Positions 36,600 to 49,170 of a stretch of DNA of 64,000 nucleotides are shown here, piece by piece. The translations under genes and the position numbers were made by a program. The notes beneath the pieces were generated by a model. It searched no databases and was not told the DNA's origin. It was given only the letters and a program-made list of their open reading frames with translations. Position 1 is the stretch's first letter. Every line of letters starts with the position of its first letter. Origin of the DNA: Deroplatys truncata (Eukaryota > Arthropoda > Insecta > Mantodea > Mantidae); assembly GCA_030765065.1 (NCBI GenBank), contig CM060975.1, positions 195,839,507 to 195,903,506 of the forward strand, in the 5' to 3' direction.

Positions 36600-37941
36600 A
36601 TAGGAGCCTCAGTTAAATAGTATTTATCATCTGAAGAACTAAAAACAGCCATTTAGGACATTTTAAGTTCCAAACCCTCATTAGGCATTTTTAGGTCCTA
36701 AGAAATTCATATATTTAGCCCTAGGAAATGTGAATGAAACATTAATATCCTGAAAATGGCTAATTAAATGGCAAGGAAAAAATAGGTTAAAACCTAAGAA
36801 TCTGGGTCCTACTTATATTATATTTTCAAGGCCTCAAGCTTTTAAGTTAAATTTTATTTTTTCTTGTTCAACTGTATATTTTTTCATCATAATACTTTAT
36901 ACAGTTGAAGTTTATCTGTTTAAATATGAGTTTTACAGGTAGGTAATTATTTTCATAATGTATTGGCTTTCCACCTATTCTTTACATCAGCATATATTAT
37001 TTCTATTTAGTTTATAAACAAAGTTAGGAATCCAAGATTTTCAATCTTAATGATTCTCTTGTTCATTTTGCATTGAAAAATGACTTATTACTCAACTGTC
37101 CACACAGTTTTCATGTTGAAACTTATAAACTATAACATGTTAAAATATGTACAATGCACAAACATTGAATACCTCAAAATGGTACTAGAAGTGCAACAAA
37201 CAAAATAATTAAAGCATGCAAAACTATGTGTGATTTTTGGGGGCAGGTTTGGGAAGAACACAAGTTTCTCTGAAGGAAGATACTGACTACTGCTTCCATG
37301 TGTTTTTCTCACACTTATGCTAAGGCATGTTGTCTCCTTTTACCGCTGCATATGAATAGCTTGACTCATATAAAAAACAATGACTCTAAGTAGCAGATGA
37401 GACCAATGTCAGTATTTCATAATATGGAAAAATTTCATTTCTTTTGTGACATGGCATACAGTAAAAAAGAATATGTAATTCATATATTTAAATTCAAAGC
37501 AGCAATCCTTTTCTAAAATTACTTTTCTTCAGTGTGACTGTCTAGAAAAATGATGGAAAAATGTTATAAACATTTTGATATTTTTCTGAATCTGATGTGA
37601 TTATGTAAAGTGAAAATAGAGAACTTAACAGATGTTAAGTGTGACACCCTTTTAGTCACTGACAGTTGTACACATATCAAAGACATTTAAATGTATATTG
37701 GAGTAGATATTAAAAGCATATCTGTAAAACAATTGGCTTATGAGATGTGCTATGTATAGATTGTTATTATTTATTCATGTTTTTAAATAAACATCTATTT
37801 AGACCAGTAGAACATCCTTGTAAGTCCTAAATTCATGATAAATTTCACTATATTAGTCAAGCAAGTTGACTCTTCTCCCATTTAGGATGGTATAATATGA
37901 TCTTTGCGGCGGTATTTATGTTATATTTCTTTATTTATTGA
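36600..37941. other. Intronic sequence, no gene recognised
   Basis: AT-rich with short frames only. The first 120 bases contain several TTTAGG-like words (ATTTAGGACATTTTAAG, GGCATTTTTAGGTCC) but no regular array. Confidence 0.4.
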
Positions 37942-37963
37942 GCCCCACGTTTGGGAGCCAATT

Positions 37964-38842
37964 TGCGATGGTAAATTTATAATGTTATTTGTGTATGTGT
38001 GTTTACTTCATGTGGTGAAGCCATTTTGTGACGTGATTCTTTGTTAGGTTTGTAGCTCCATCTGGTGTTAGCAATTTGCGGCAGTACTAGTTTTTGTTTG
38101 AAATAATGCTACTTTTATTTTATTTAATTTTTTTACTGTCCTCCGGCTAGCTATGATCTTTTTGGGTCGAGCACTTCTCTTTATACAGGTTGTGTAAACG
38201 GAAAGGAATCTTTTATCCAAAGATAACACTGATGAAGGAATTTGTTTTACACTTTTATTGTCGAAACACAGTCACTATCACATTTACACATTGATCTAGA
38301 CACTCGCCAAACTGAAACTGTTATAACAACTTCTTACTGATCACTTTTAATTCACGTACTTCAACCTTTTGTATAATTAACTTTACCATACTTGAGATTT
38401 TTCATAACTCTTATACGCGTAACATGCGAATCGATAGCCGACGTGTAATATTTCTGCTGGACTTAAGGCGACGTGTATCATACAAATATTTTCGACGAAC
38501 TGACGGACTGAAGGCGTGTAGTGTACAAAGAATTTTGATGAACTGACGGGCTCTACCTCTAACCTAGCTCTTTTATACTCATACACCCCGATATGCCTAA
38601 AGATTATAACTGAGCTGCAATTGGCTAATAAAACGCGCCAAATTAGCGTCTATTTTTATATCCAATGAAAATTATGAATACATATGCTCTAGGGAAATGT
38701 TCCAGCAATTTCTACAGAAAAACGCGCCAACATTACGTAACTTCCTCGTTTCCAATAATGATAAACAGCTCACCCCCTCGCTGTATTATTGCACGCTATT
38801 ATTGTCAGTTTCAGTAAGGCAGTATAAACTTACTTCCCAACA
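37964..38842 (-). repeat. Possible solo LTR with primer-binding site
   Basis: On the minus strand it starts TGTTGGGAAGTAAG and ends ...CGCA. It carries a TATAAAAG box (minus strand of about 38568-38577) and several AATAAA words. Just after its end (37942-37961) the minus strand reads TTGGCTCCCAAACGTGGGGC, close to the TGGCGCCCAACGTGGGGC primer-binding sites of Ty3/gypsy elements. Two weaker look-alikes follow inside the end. No partner LTR or pol is present. Confidence 0.45.
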
Positions 38843-39790
38843 ATAATTACAATCAACAAACATCTCAAATCAATGTCACATAATAATGCATATTCACACT
38901 ATAATCACTCTTTACATTTAAATAATTTGTGATACAAATTACTGCATCATCTTAATGTGTTATTAAGGCTGCATTATCTGCTATAAATCTCCAGATTTTG
39001 CATTTGGATACTCCCCAGTCAAGCTACTTATTTTTTCTTTTTCTTTTCTTTTATTTCTGAGCTGTCATGTTAAAAATTTTTGATCAAGAATAAACGGATC
39101 AAAAAAAAATTGTTTCACAATTTACACAACTTATTAGTTCATTTATACAGAATTTATACTGTTCCTCTCATAGGATAGAGGAGCGCAATTTTCATGCAAT
39201 ACTTTGAACTATGTACTATTATTTCTGTATAATATTTTTTTATGGAATGGCAGCTCTTCATCAGTATGGACTGCAGAGTGTTGTTTTGTATTCTACACTA
39301 TGCACAGTGTAAAACTTTAAGTGAAGTTCAAAACAATATACTGATAGTTCAATATTATTTGCATTGACCATCAGTATGTCTTTAAATGTAGCATGAATAT
39401 TATGCTGTGTCGGGCACAGTTTGGATTACTGTGTCGGTAACCTGCAACTGCAACTGTAATCATGAAACATGTATCATGATTACCTACTATGATTCTTTAT
39501 AGCAAGCATAGTTCTTAAGACCATTCATTCAATGGAAACGATTTACTCCTAGAGAGACATTGCAGTTAGTTGTATCAGAATACTGACGTTTGAAAACTTT
39601 TAAGCACATTAAGATTGTTTTATAAGGTTTCCTTTCTAGCTACTTTAAGACTTCAGGGTGAAATCATTGAGGACAATTTAACCATTTCCAGTCCAATCAT
39701 GCTATATGCCATATCTCTAGTTTTTGGTTATTTGTAAAGTGAGATTTTACCGTTCTTTGCTCATTAACTGACTATACCAGTAGTTTATAT
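38843..39790. other. Intronic sequence, no gene recognised
   Basis: AT-rich. No motif-bearing frame. It ends at the target site of the LTR element. Confidence 0.4.
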
Positions 39791-40286
39791 TGTGGCATGT
39801 GCACAGATTATAGTAATAGCCGTGCCCTCTGGTTACCCAAGGTGAAGGTTGGCAGTTTATCCGAGGAGGGGCGTTTGAGGGGAAATAGTCTCATTGGAGG
39901 GGATATGGCGTTAGGACGCCAAGCTTAACGAGTTTTTTCAAGTTCAGTCAGTGTCTAGTCTTCGCGGTGTTGAGATGTACGGATAGCTGTGCAATGATAG
40001 GGCGTCCTCGTCCCGGCAGACACATGGGTAAGCATATTTAATAAATCTTCTACTTAAGCTTCTTCCTTGACTTTTTAATTATGGTAGTATAGAATCCTTG
40101 CCTTTCCCTTCAGCCAGGAATTATGTGAGTGTAAGAATATTTGTGAATTTAACTTTAGCTGCGTCCCTTTGTGTCGGTGCCTCTTAAAGTAAAGTTTCCT
40201 TAGTTTTGAATAACGATCCCTCTCACAGCGAGTAGCTCTCCTCTGAAAGTTAAATAATAAATTACAGATTATTGAGGTACGCGACA
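39791..40286 (+). repeat. 5' LTR (496 bp) of a young LTR element
   Basis: TGTGGCATGTGC...GTACGCGACA, flanked on the left by ATAT. It appears base-for-base identical to 44210-44705. It contains AATAAA at about 40041 and 40253. It is followed at 40289 by TTGGTGGGGGCGCCAGG, a probable primer-binding region. Confidence 0.95.
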
Positions 40287-43200
40287 AATTGGTGGGGGCG
40301 CCAGGTAGAATTGATTTGTTTTGAGATTTTAAGTGCAAAAATTTTTTTCCCTCCAAATGTAACGGTTTGTCCTCCACGTGGTCGTGAAAAATGTAAAGTT
40401 CTTTCTGGCTAAAGGGTAAGGATTTTTATACTTTTATTTGTGGTTCTCTTCTTCTAAATTTTGTTTCCATCATTTCTGAAAGTTTGGTATCTAAATTTCA
40501 ATTTTGAGTTCATTTTTGCATTTTTTTTCATTGTCTGCCGGGTGCCGCTAAAACTTCTGACTCCATTTTCCCCTTGTTTTGGCTTCATTTCCTTTAAATT
40601 ATATCACTGTGTTCCGTTCTTTGTGCTGGTTATTTTCAAAAAAAAAATGTTTTTGTGAAATTTGAGAAGAAACGAGCGATATTGTTGTTTCAAAATGTGC
40701 TCGTCACGTGTTGGTTATCCGTTTGCAATTCTTGTTTTCTGTGCTTATTAGCCGTGGTTTGGACGTGTATAACTTTATATTCCAGTGATTGTGATTTCTA
40801 GCTATTTACTGCACTTTTCTGAGTTATTTTTCGTGTAACTTTTATGTACGCACGTGTGTTGTGTAATTCCCGCGTGGTCGTGCATTTCAGCAACAATTTT
40901 TAGCTTGTGTAACCAGTCTTCTTCAGCACGTGTTTTGGCGCGTTTCTTTGCGTGTGCATATCAGATTATATACATTTGATTTAAGAAAAAAAAAAAAGAG
41001 AAGTTTTGTGTGCTAGTTTAGAATTACAAGTCTGTATTCTGCTCCTTTTGAGAATCTTCGCGGTGGTCACAGTAAGTGTGACGTAGTTTTTTAAGTCCCG
41101 TTCGAGGTTTCTCACTGCAGCTATCATTTTGGCTTTCTTCCATATGTTCATTCTGCTTAAAAATCTTGGTATTGTGTCCAAGTGGCTTGTGTAGCCGTGT
41201 GTTAGTATAATTTTCTGATATTTCGCCTCGGGCGCCTTAATTGTGTTCTTTCTGCAACTGTTTTATTTGGTTATGTTCTACTCTTGCTACTTACATTCAT
41301 GTGTTGCTATAAGTGTTTAGTGTGGTGTAATCTGAATTGCTTGGTCCTACGGTTTGTTTATTGGTTGTGTTATCTTTTGTGCTGCAATCATGCATAAGCG
41401 ACGTCCTGCACAGAAAGTTGATATAGTAATTGCTCCAGTTGGCGAGCACAGTGTGGTGGAATCTGTCCAGTGTTGGTACGACTGTTACTCAGTTATCAGC
41501 TGGCTGCCGCCGGTCATTGACCCCTCTCACATGGAGCATTCCAACGAGTTGTCGCCGTATGAGTTATTTTAGAATGTTGCAATGTTGGCTACTACTGCTA
41601 TTGGCCGCTCTGAGAATGATGATAATTTTGCTTTACCGTTGCCAAGTTTGGTTTACTTCCGTAATGTATATTTTTAAGGGAAGATCTTTCGCAGTTACTC
41701 ATGTAAGTAAAAGTTTCAGGAGCTACCAATCTTGCCAGTATCTGCACCTAATTAGGTTTGATGTGCTTCTAATATGGACCAGTACGATGTGGATGTTGAT
41801 ACACCAGCTGTACGTGTGTTACCAGATTTTGGACAATTTGCACGGGAATTTTGTGGTAAACGAGTAAGAGAAAAGAAAAGAATCACCTGTAAGTATGTAA
41901 TCATTGTGAGTGCTAAAGTTTGGATGAATGAAACAGTTTTACGACTCACACAGGTATGCTAAATTTATTGTTTCAGTGACTGATGCTTAATTAAGCTTTG
42001 TTTTTCAGGAATACTGTGCTATGGATGTCTCTGCCAAATTACGAGTGTATTATTATTGTGGGTGTAATCTAAATTTTGAATTATGTTTTGGTAACTGCAA
42101 ATCATTTGTTTTGTTGTTGTATTATACTGCAGGAATGTGTTTCAGGTGTACTATATGCTTAATTGAGCTTTCATTTTCAGGAATGTTATGAGACAATATT
42201 GTTTTGAGTAATGATGTGATGTTGTTTTGTTGCATTCGATTTGATTTGATATGATTTGATTTGATATGATATGACTCGATTTGATTTTGGGTTCCATAAT
42301 GATGCTGTGATCTTTATTTGCAGAAAATTTGTTGCATGAATAGTGTTTGTATGTATGTGTGTATTTGAGGTTATGTGATATAGGTGAGATTTGCCTCGGT
42401 GGGAGTGCCAAGTGTAACCCCGATGGCGTGGTGTGAGGTTATGTGAGAGATAAGAGTTGAGATTTGCCTCGGTGGATGTGCGTAAGAGTAACCCCGACGG
42501 TGTTGATGAGGAGAGATGAGAAGAGATGAGATGTCAGCTTCGGTGGAAGTGCCACAGTGTAACCCCGATAGTTGAAGTGTATGAATGTGTTGATTTTTCA
42601 GGAGGGCTACATGTACCTGGAAAGTTGATGTGATGATTGTACTGATTTTGCTTATTGGTGTTGCTGTAACGTGCCCAGTATAGCGTGTGTGATGAATTCA
42701 CACGAGAGATTACATAGATGGAAGTGAATGTAATGAAAATAATTTTTTTTTCTCTGTTTATGCAACAAGTTTATTACCATCTTAGATAGCAAATTTTAAT
42801 ACCACCTGTTTTCCAGCTTATTTCTTGATTTTGAGGATGTAGATGCAACATTATAATGTCATGTTATTTGTGTAATTCCTGAATTAATGTGATTTCTTGA
42901 AGGTTATGCCTATGTCAAATGTTTTGAATTTACAGCATGTTAAATGAGACACGTAAGTGCAGATGTTTTGTTTTGGAGAGAAAATTGAAAGATGATGATG
43001 ATTGAAGTAATGATCGAGATTGCACTATTACTGCTACTGCTAATGATTATGAAAGATGATGGTTAAACTGCGACGAGAAAGATAGTGATGTGAATAAGAA
43101 GTTATATTGATGACAAGAGTAGGACACTAGTAGTTGAAAGCATGTCACGTGGCGTAGTTTAGAAATGTATTGTGGATGTAGCTTGTAGTGATGTATACAC

Positions 43201-44209
43201 TAGTTTGAGTAGATAGTTAAGTTAGTGTTGTGTGTAATTTGGGGCCATGGTCAGTGTGAATGAGTTCATTTCATCGTCATGTGTGACTGTCTTGTAAGTG
43301 CACTTACTTTCTTTTGTTAGTGATACCAGCTGGTTCTTAAGATGTAATATTGGGATCCCAAGATAAGGTTATGTTTCATTTCTGTCATGTTTATGTGCTT
43401 TGAGTCTGTTTTACTGTTATTTGGATTATGAAGCATTGTAAGTTCAATTTTGGATGGCAACTCTGTAAAATTTCTTTTTATGCCAATTTGTTCTAATTTT
43501 CTTTTCTCTTTACTTGCCCATGTCAAAAGAATTTTTAGTGTACACTTTTCATACTTTAAAATCTTTATTTGTAAAGGACATACCCTTCTTTTCTGTGTGA
43601 TTCTTTGTGGGAGCATCCTGTTTATTGTGTGGTGGTTTTGTTTTAGAATTGTGCTGTGGCAGAGAGCGAGAAAATCCAAGAGCATCCCCGGGGCACACCA
43701 GAAGTCAAGAAACACCACAGGGAAGCTGTCGGGCAGCCACTACACTGCCGTGGCATAAGGAGCCACCATGTCGGGGGGCAGTCCAAGCCAGCGACTGCCC
43801 ACCCTGTTGTCATCACCAGAGACCTGCGGTGCTAATCCTACACCAGGACAAATCGTCGTTGTGGGCATTGTCTAAACCACCCACAAACAGTTACGGCAGT
43901 TCATCACCCTTTTGCGCAGTGTAGTGTGCTTGTGAACTAAGGCAGCGTGGTGTGTGCGTGTGCGGGATGCCAAAGCTAGTGCATTAACAATATTACGTCG
44001 ACTGCACTTACATCGCTCTCGCTTCTCGTTATCGCCCAGCACCATTGTCGTCGGCTGGGTGCAACCACACATATGTATTGCTCTTTTATTTTACATCACA
44101 CATTTCTATGTCATTTTTTTTTGGTATGTCTTTCTTTTGTTTTTTCCTGTATTTTGTATTTATGTTCTTTCTGTCGACGAGGACGTCGACTTGGGTGGCC
44201 AGGGGGAGA
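40287..44209 (+). mobile_element. Internal region of non-autonomous LTR element (LARD-like)
   Basis: 3.9 kb between identical LTRs, with no recognisable gag, protease, RT, RNase H or integrase. It ends in a polypurine AGGGGGAGA directly before the 3' LTR. Three imperfect units near 42385-42570 share TTGCCTCGGTGG and GTAACCCCGA. A GC-rich tract at 43640-44070 differs from the AT-rich remainder. Large-retrotransposon-derivative status is inferred; mobility would need enzymes from a relative. Confidence 0.8.
41394..41680 (+). pseudogene. Unrecognised coding-like segment inside the LTR element
   Basis: MHKRRPAQKVDIVIAPVGEH continues through WYDCYSVISWLPPV to a TAG at 41570, then stays in frame with NVAMLATTAIGRSENDD to 41680. 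A second coding-like piece starts MDQYDVDVDTPAVRVLPDFG at 41774 and ends at GTAAGTATG (41890). Candidate acceptors (TTTCAG) follow at about 42003-42009 and 42175. It could be a gag remnant or captured exons; no family recognised. Confidence 0.3.
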
Positions 44210-44705
44210 TGTGGCATGTGCACAGATTATAGTAATAGCCGTGCCCTCTGGTTACCCAAGGTGAAGGTTGGCAGTTTATCCGAGGAGGGGCGTTTGAGGG
44301 GAAATAGTCTCATTGGAGGGGATATGGCGTTAGGACGCCAAGCTTAACGAGTTTTTTCAAGTTCAGTCAGTGTCTAGTCTTCGCGGTGTTGAGATGTACG
44401 GATAGCTGTGCAATGATAGGGCGTCCTCGTCCCGGCAGACACATGGGTAAGCATATTTAATAAATCTTCTACTTAAGCTTCTTCCTTGACTTTTTAATTA
44501 TGGTAGTATAGAATCCTTGCCTTTCCCTTCAGCCAGGAATTATGTGAGTGTAAGAATATTTGTGAATTTAACTTTAGCTGCGTCCCTTTGTGTCGGTGCC
44601 TCTTAAAGTAAAGTTTCCTTAGTTTTGAATAACGATCCCTCTCACAGCGAGTAGCTCTCCTCTGAAAGTTAAATAATAAATTACAGATTATTGAGGTACG
44701 CGACA
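44210..44705 (+). repeat. 3' LTR (496 bp)
   Basis: Identical by eye to the 5' LTR. ATAT follows at 44706-44709, giving a 4-bp target duplication with 39787-39790, as for Ty3/gypsy or BEL elements. Confidence 0.95.
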
Positions 44706-44709
44706 ATAT

Positions 44710-45230
44710 GTTTCTCTCATATTTTACATGTGCTACAGCATGTTGTTATTTTATTTACCAGATGTATTCTTGCAAACCAAACCCACTTTCAGGAGAGGAA
44801 GCATTGTCAGAGTTATTGTTAATCGTGGAACGTGAAGTATCTAATATGGATTTAAAATGTCTGATCAAGAGAAAGATGTAAATATAGCACAAGAAGATTA
44901 CATCACATCAGTTATACTTATCATTCAAGGACAGAACCCACATTTGGTGGAAGTGCAACCCCAACAAGATATGGGTGAAGTTGATGTTCCCTTAGTGTCA
45001 AGCTCACATCTTCATGCAGGCAATACTGCAGCAAAACCTCACTTACAAATAATGTTATGAATTTGCAAGTAAGCAAAACAGTAACATTATGCAGAATTTA
45101 AAATATGGATGCTTTCTAGACATAAACTAACCTATAAGCCACTTATAAGGAGTTTTCAAGTAAACAAAACAGGAAAATATTGTGCTACTTGTAAAATGGC
45201 AGCTTTCTAGGAATAAATTAACTTATAAGG

Positions 45231-45270
<40 letters not shown>

Positions 45271-46125
45271 CATATACTGTGGCAATAATAATGTATTACT
45301 ACTTTACAACTGATGTTCAACCTGGAATTCATCATCAAGGTGACATTTAATATGTATATGTAGAAACACTACACCCTGCCTGCTTCATACTATTCTCCAA
45401 GGTTTATGAGTTAATTATCATCATCTCCCCTGGCTGGGCAACCAACTCATAAAAGACTAATGGTAAAACTACTATCTCTAATATAATCATTATATTATTT
45501 TTTTGAGTGAAAACTTTTGAACATAATGTTAACTTTACAGTAACCTCCCCTAACTTTCAGTTATGTAACGTGAATATAAATAAAAAGAGAAATATTCCCT
45601 AGCATGGATGTATTATTTGTCCAGTTTTAATTGGTACATCCATTTAAATGGATATTGTACACATTTTCCTCTTATCTTCAGAATCTGAGGCGAGATGAAC
45701 TCCAAAGCAGCATTTCAAAAAGTGCCTTATAAATATTATCAGTTTAAAACACTTAACCGCCAATGAAATGATATCTCCAATGCTCTCCATATATGGCCTA
45801 TGACATTAGAGGTTACCTCATTCCACCAAGCAATGACTGGATCCATTTCGGAGATGGAGGCAACCAATGGACGGAATTGGTTACCTCGTAGGATGATGAT
45901 GAGGATGGTGGTGAAATGAGAGGACCTACAGCTTTTACTGGATTCTGAACCAAGTTGGGCCTTGGGGATACTTCACAACAAGTATGGAAGAGCCGACTTA
46001 GAATCACTACCCCTGGACCCTCAGTACAAGAGCTAGAAATGAAACCATTTCGCTATCCAAGTGCCCCCACCCCACCACCAATGAAACGATAAAGCGTTGA
46101 TTTAAATTAAGTAATTAAAACTTAC
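44710..46125. other. Intronic sequence; (AT)n at 45237-45266; short direct repeat
   Basis: Two imperfect 70-base units (about 45066 and 45160) share AAGTAARCAAAACAG and GCTTTCTAG. A 67-codon frame at 44857-45060 has no recognised motif. A GC-richer patch at 45800-46075 is unassigned. Confidence 0.4.
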
Positions 46126-46176
46126 CTTGGCCTGCTGAGAGGTGGCCAGACTTTCCTTGCACTCTTGCAGCTCCTC
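46126..46176 (-). CDS. Coiled-coil mini-exon (51 nt)
   Basis: It encodes EELQECKESLATSQQAK in phase 0. The acceptor has a long pyrimidine tract (ttattctcttttacttttag) and the donor is gtaagtttt. It is the most canonical of the modules: L3/L10 and C6/S13 in heptad register, flanked by charged residues. GC content is much higher than the flanking intron, as expected for a constrained exon. LATSQ matches LVASQ of the exons at 34813 and 58854. It is 11.2 kb upstream of the 34813 exon. Confidence 0.8.
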
Positions 46177-46838
46177 CTAAAAGTAAAAGAGAATAAATGA
46201 AAGCCAGCTATTAACATTACTGAAAATATATTGGAAGATTATATATGAATAATGTGCACAAAGTTCTGGGCTATGTCCTTTTATTTAAATGAAGGTAGCT
46301 AATAGTGTCCTAATAGCATGAATTGCAAATAAAACTGTGTTCCATTCGGATGACTTTCTACCTAGTTTCTACAAACTATCTTTGCAAAAGCTCATTTTTC
46401 TATTTACTTCATATAAATCTACATAATATTTACAGAAATGGTTTCATGACACATTTCATCATAAATACAAGATGGATACTATCAAAATGATAGTGAAATA
46501 TTTAAAAGAGGGTCACTATTTTTTGGAGAAAGAAAATTAAAATCTTATAGCCTGAGGTACCTTATTTGATAAAGGTGTTTTTTAAGGTTCTAGGCTTTTT
46601 AATGGCCTTTTTGTTTCCTAATTTCATATTATACTAACCTTCAATAGTAAAATACAGGCGCTTATAGCTATTTTATACTGTAAAAATATTAATCTTTTTT
46701 AATAAAACTGTAGCGTTTTTCTTTTTTTTAAAAAATAATAAGCAAAATCCATGCAATTGTACTCAAATATAACCCTGTCAGCATGACATGACACCGCTTA
46801 TTTTACTTGGGCCCTCTCCGTCCTTTACCACATATATA

Positions 46839-47733
46839 CAGAGCGGTCCCTCAGCGCTCTGGCCGAGAATTGCACGGCAGTCTTGTGCGACACGTCTGAA
46901 TGAACTCCGCGGGCTCTTCCACTTATCGGACATGTGGAAGCGGGCTTCAGTCAGCTGTTATTGCTTCTTGTGTATAGACGCGAGACCGTGTGTATTTGTG
47001 TGCAATTTAATTATCGGATTATTACAACCCAGAAATGGTACTCAAATTTTCGCTTGAACAAAGACTTTTTATGTATGACACGTATGTGAAAACCGACTCA
47101 TGTAGACAGGTGTGTAGGCAATTTCACGATAAATTTCCTGGTGTTCCAGTTCCGAGTAGAGAAACAGTTAGATATCTAGTGAATAAAGTGAAGAGAACGG
47201 GATCATTTAATGTTGTAAGTTGTAAAAAGAAACGAAGGATTCTAACGGAAGAAAAACTAAAGGGTTATGGCCGGCTCGATCGCCGGATCTTTCTGTGTGC
47301 GACTTTTATCTGTGGGGAACTCTCAAAAATAGAGTCTATAGGAATAATTCTTGCACCATAGACGATCTTAAAAACAACATAAGAAGAATTAGGGAAATTA
47401 CGCAACAAGAACTTATGCGTGTGAATGGCAATTTCATCAGAAGGTGCCAAGAATGTTTATCTGCCGAAGGACACCACCTTCAACACCGACTGTGAAAAGG
47501 GTTAGTACTGAGAAAATAAAAAGTAATTATGTTTGTTCAATAGGTAATCAATATATCGTAATAATCATCATAGAATCAATAATAATATGGTATCAGTATC
47601 AATAATGAGAATAATAAACAGATACACTGAATATAGCGCGCAACACGCATCGCGACTACCGGCCAGATAACTGAGGGATCGCGCGCGGAACACGCATCGC
47701 GACTACCGGCCAGAGTGCTGAGGAACCGCTCTG
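46839..47733 (+). mobile_element. Internally deleted DUF4817-type transposon, TA target duplication
   Basis: Inverted ends CAGAGCGGTCCCTCAGCGCT and, on the other strand, CAGAGCGGTTCCTCAGCACT, flanked by TA. The 3' side contains a tandem duplication of about 53 bases (GCGCGCAACACGCATCGCGA..., near 47635 and 47688). It encodes only the fused remnant described at 47035. The ends differ from the 32118 element, so it belongs to a different subfamily. Confidence 0.9.
47035..47495 (+). pseudogene. N-to-C fusion remnant of DUF4817/DDE transposase
   Basis: MVLKFSLEQRLFMYDTYVKT through KKRRILTEEKLK (47035-47262) is the DUF4817/HTH N-terminus. At about 47265 it jumps to WPARSPDLSVCDFYLWGTLK (starting at 47268 in a different frame), which continues to RCQECLSAEGHHLQHRL and a stop at 47495. 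About 200 residues including the first two catalytic Asp residues are missing. In the N-terminal frame a 108-codon open frame reads across the junction, so a short protein with only the DNA-binding part is conceivable. That would be an inference, not shown. Confidence 0.85.
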
Positions 47734-48009
47734 TATTTAGCTGCAGTCGCTGGAACTCAAACTCACGACTTTTTGCTTTGTATGGATGGCCGTTCCATTC
47801 TGTCTTGCTTTACTGTTCACGGCTATTCAAATCACTTTAATGGTGGTGCCGGTTTAGGAATTAAGGAAGAGCAGCATATGTATCAAAATAGCTCCAGCAA
47901 TAAAGGGTTAAATTAATTCCTACAAATGTTCCAAAGAATTTCTTTTTAATCAGTTTGTGCCAACATTCCATGGTTATACAGTAAAATCACTGGCCTTGTA
48001 ATTTTGTGC

Positions 48010-48781
48010 TCTTGCCATGACATCATGAGAAACAACTGAATTGTAACAATTCTTCAAATAATGACAAAACAACTGAAAAATTCAAACCAATAATAATAGG
48101 ATATATTGGAAATGGCTGATGCACAAAAACATTCATATGGGATAAATTGTATAATTGGGATAAAATTGTTTTAAGAATATCTACATTTTCTGAGGAGCAA
48201 GCTTTTTTTATTCTATATCTTATGCAAAATTATACAAAATTCTTTCTGAATGAAGAGGACTTTGCAGGTTATTTGTAGAACAATCAAGAAGACTGTTGGG
48301 AGGAGGTTAAGGAAGTCAAATGTTCCACCGAAGTTTCATATGGTTTTGCATTTATATCAGGGAATTTTTCATCCATTGTTAGGATATAGCCAGGTCTGTA
48401 CAACATTACAATTATAAGGGGTCAAGGGGAATATAAAAATCTTACCTATAGATCATTGTACAATAATAAAACACACATTTTATTTGTCATATAAATATCT
48501 TAAATATATGGTACTTTAATAAAACTTATTACAGGTGTTTTTTAAAAAATGATGAAAAATTTTCCATGTAAAGGATAGGGTTTGGGAGATTTTCTTGCAA
48601 ATCTTTGGAAGTTAATGAATGTAAATATTAAGTTTGGTATTTGTCCAACACACACAATTATCTAAAAATGCTTTTTTAATTCAGGGGCTTAAAACATGCA
48701 TTTGCAGTCAAATCTTGTTATCAATTTCTTGAGTGGAATGCAATACCTTCTCTATCTACTATGTATGTGGTATTGAAAGTA
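48010..48781 (-). mobile_element. Helentron-like copy, antisense, with internal insertion
   Basis: Runs from CATGAGAAACAACTGAATTG to GCAATACCTTCTCTATCTAC (element start read backwards). About 190 bases at 48265-48460 have no counterpart in other copies and are probably a later insertion of unknown type. Confidence 0.65.
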
Positions 48782-49170
48782 AAAATATCAAATTTTATTG
48801 TTCTCTCATTGTTAGTGTCTTTAAACTATTCATTAAAAAAGTAGGTAATTTATTAGTGATATTAGATTACTCCTTTGAGAACTCCATCCTCATTTAACTC
48901 AATACTATTTCTCATTTAATTCATATTGTATAAATGCCATCCGTGCTCTGTCTCTGAGGAAACCTGGGCTAAGAATAGCCACTACACTAGTGATAGTAGT
49001 ACATTTCACAAGCCTATATTATAAGAAGCACAATACTAATTCAAGAGGTTGCTAATGCTAATGAGTCTACCAAGTTAACCATCCTAATATGTACTCATAC
49101 AGGAGAGAAGGGGCATTTTTTAATTAATTTTAATAGAAAATTGGATTAACAATTAAACTACATTATTTCT

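Larger units (their letters stand above)
46580..47940. repeat. Intron block paralogous to 1990-2520, split by a transposon
   Basis: Similarity to 1990-2520 runs to TCCTTTACCACATATATA, is interrupted by the 46839-47733 element, and resumes with GCTGCAGTCGCTGGAACTCA. The undisturbed block reads TGACTGCAGTGGCTGGGACT at that place, so it serves as an empty site. Confidence 0.7.

Noticed and set aside
43317..44347. Several 60-133-codon frames on both strands in the LTR element
   Set aside because: No retroviral-type motif, and they overlap each other in conflicting frames; the GC-rich tract opens frames by composition.
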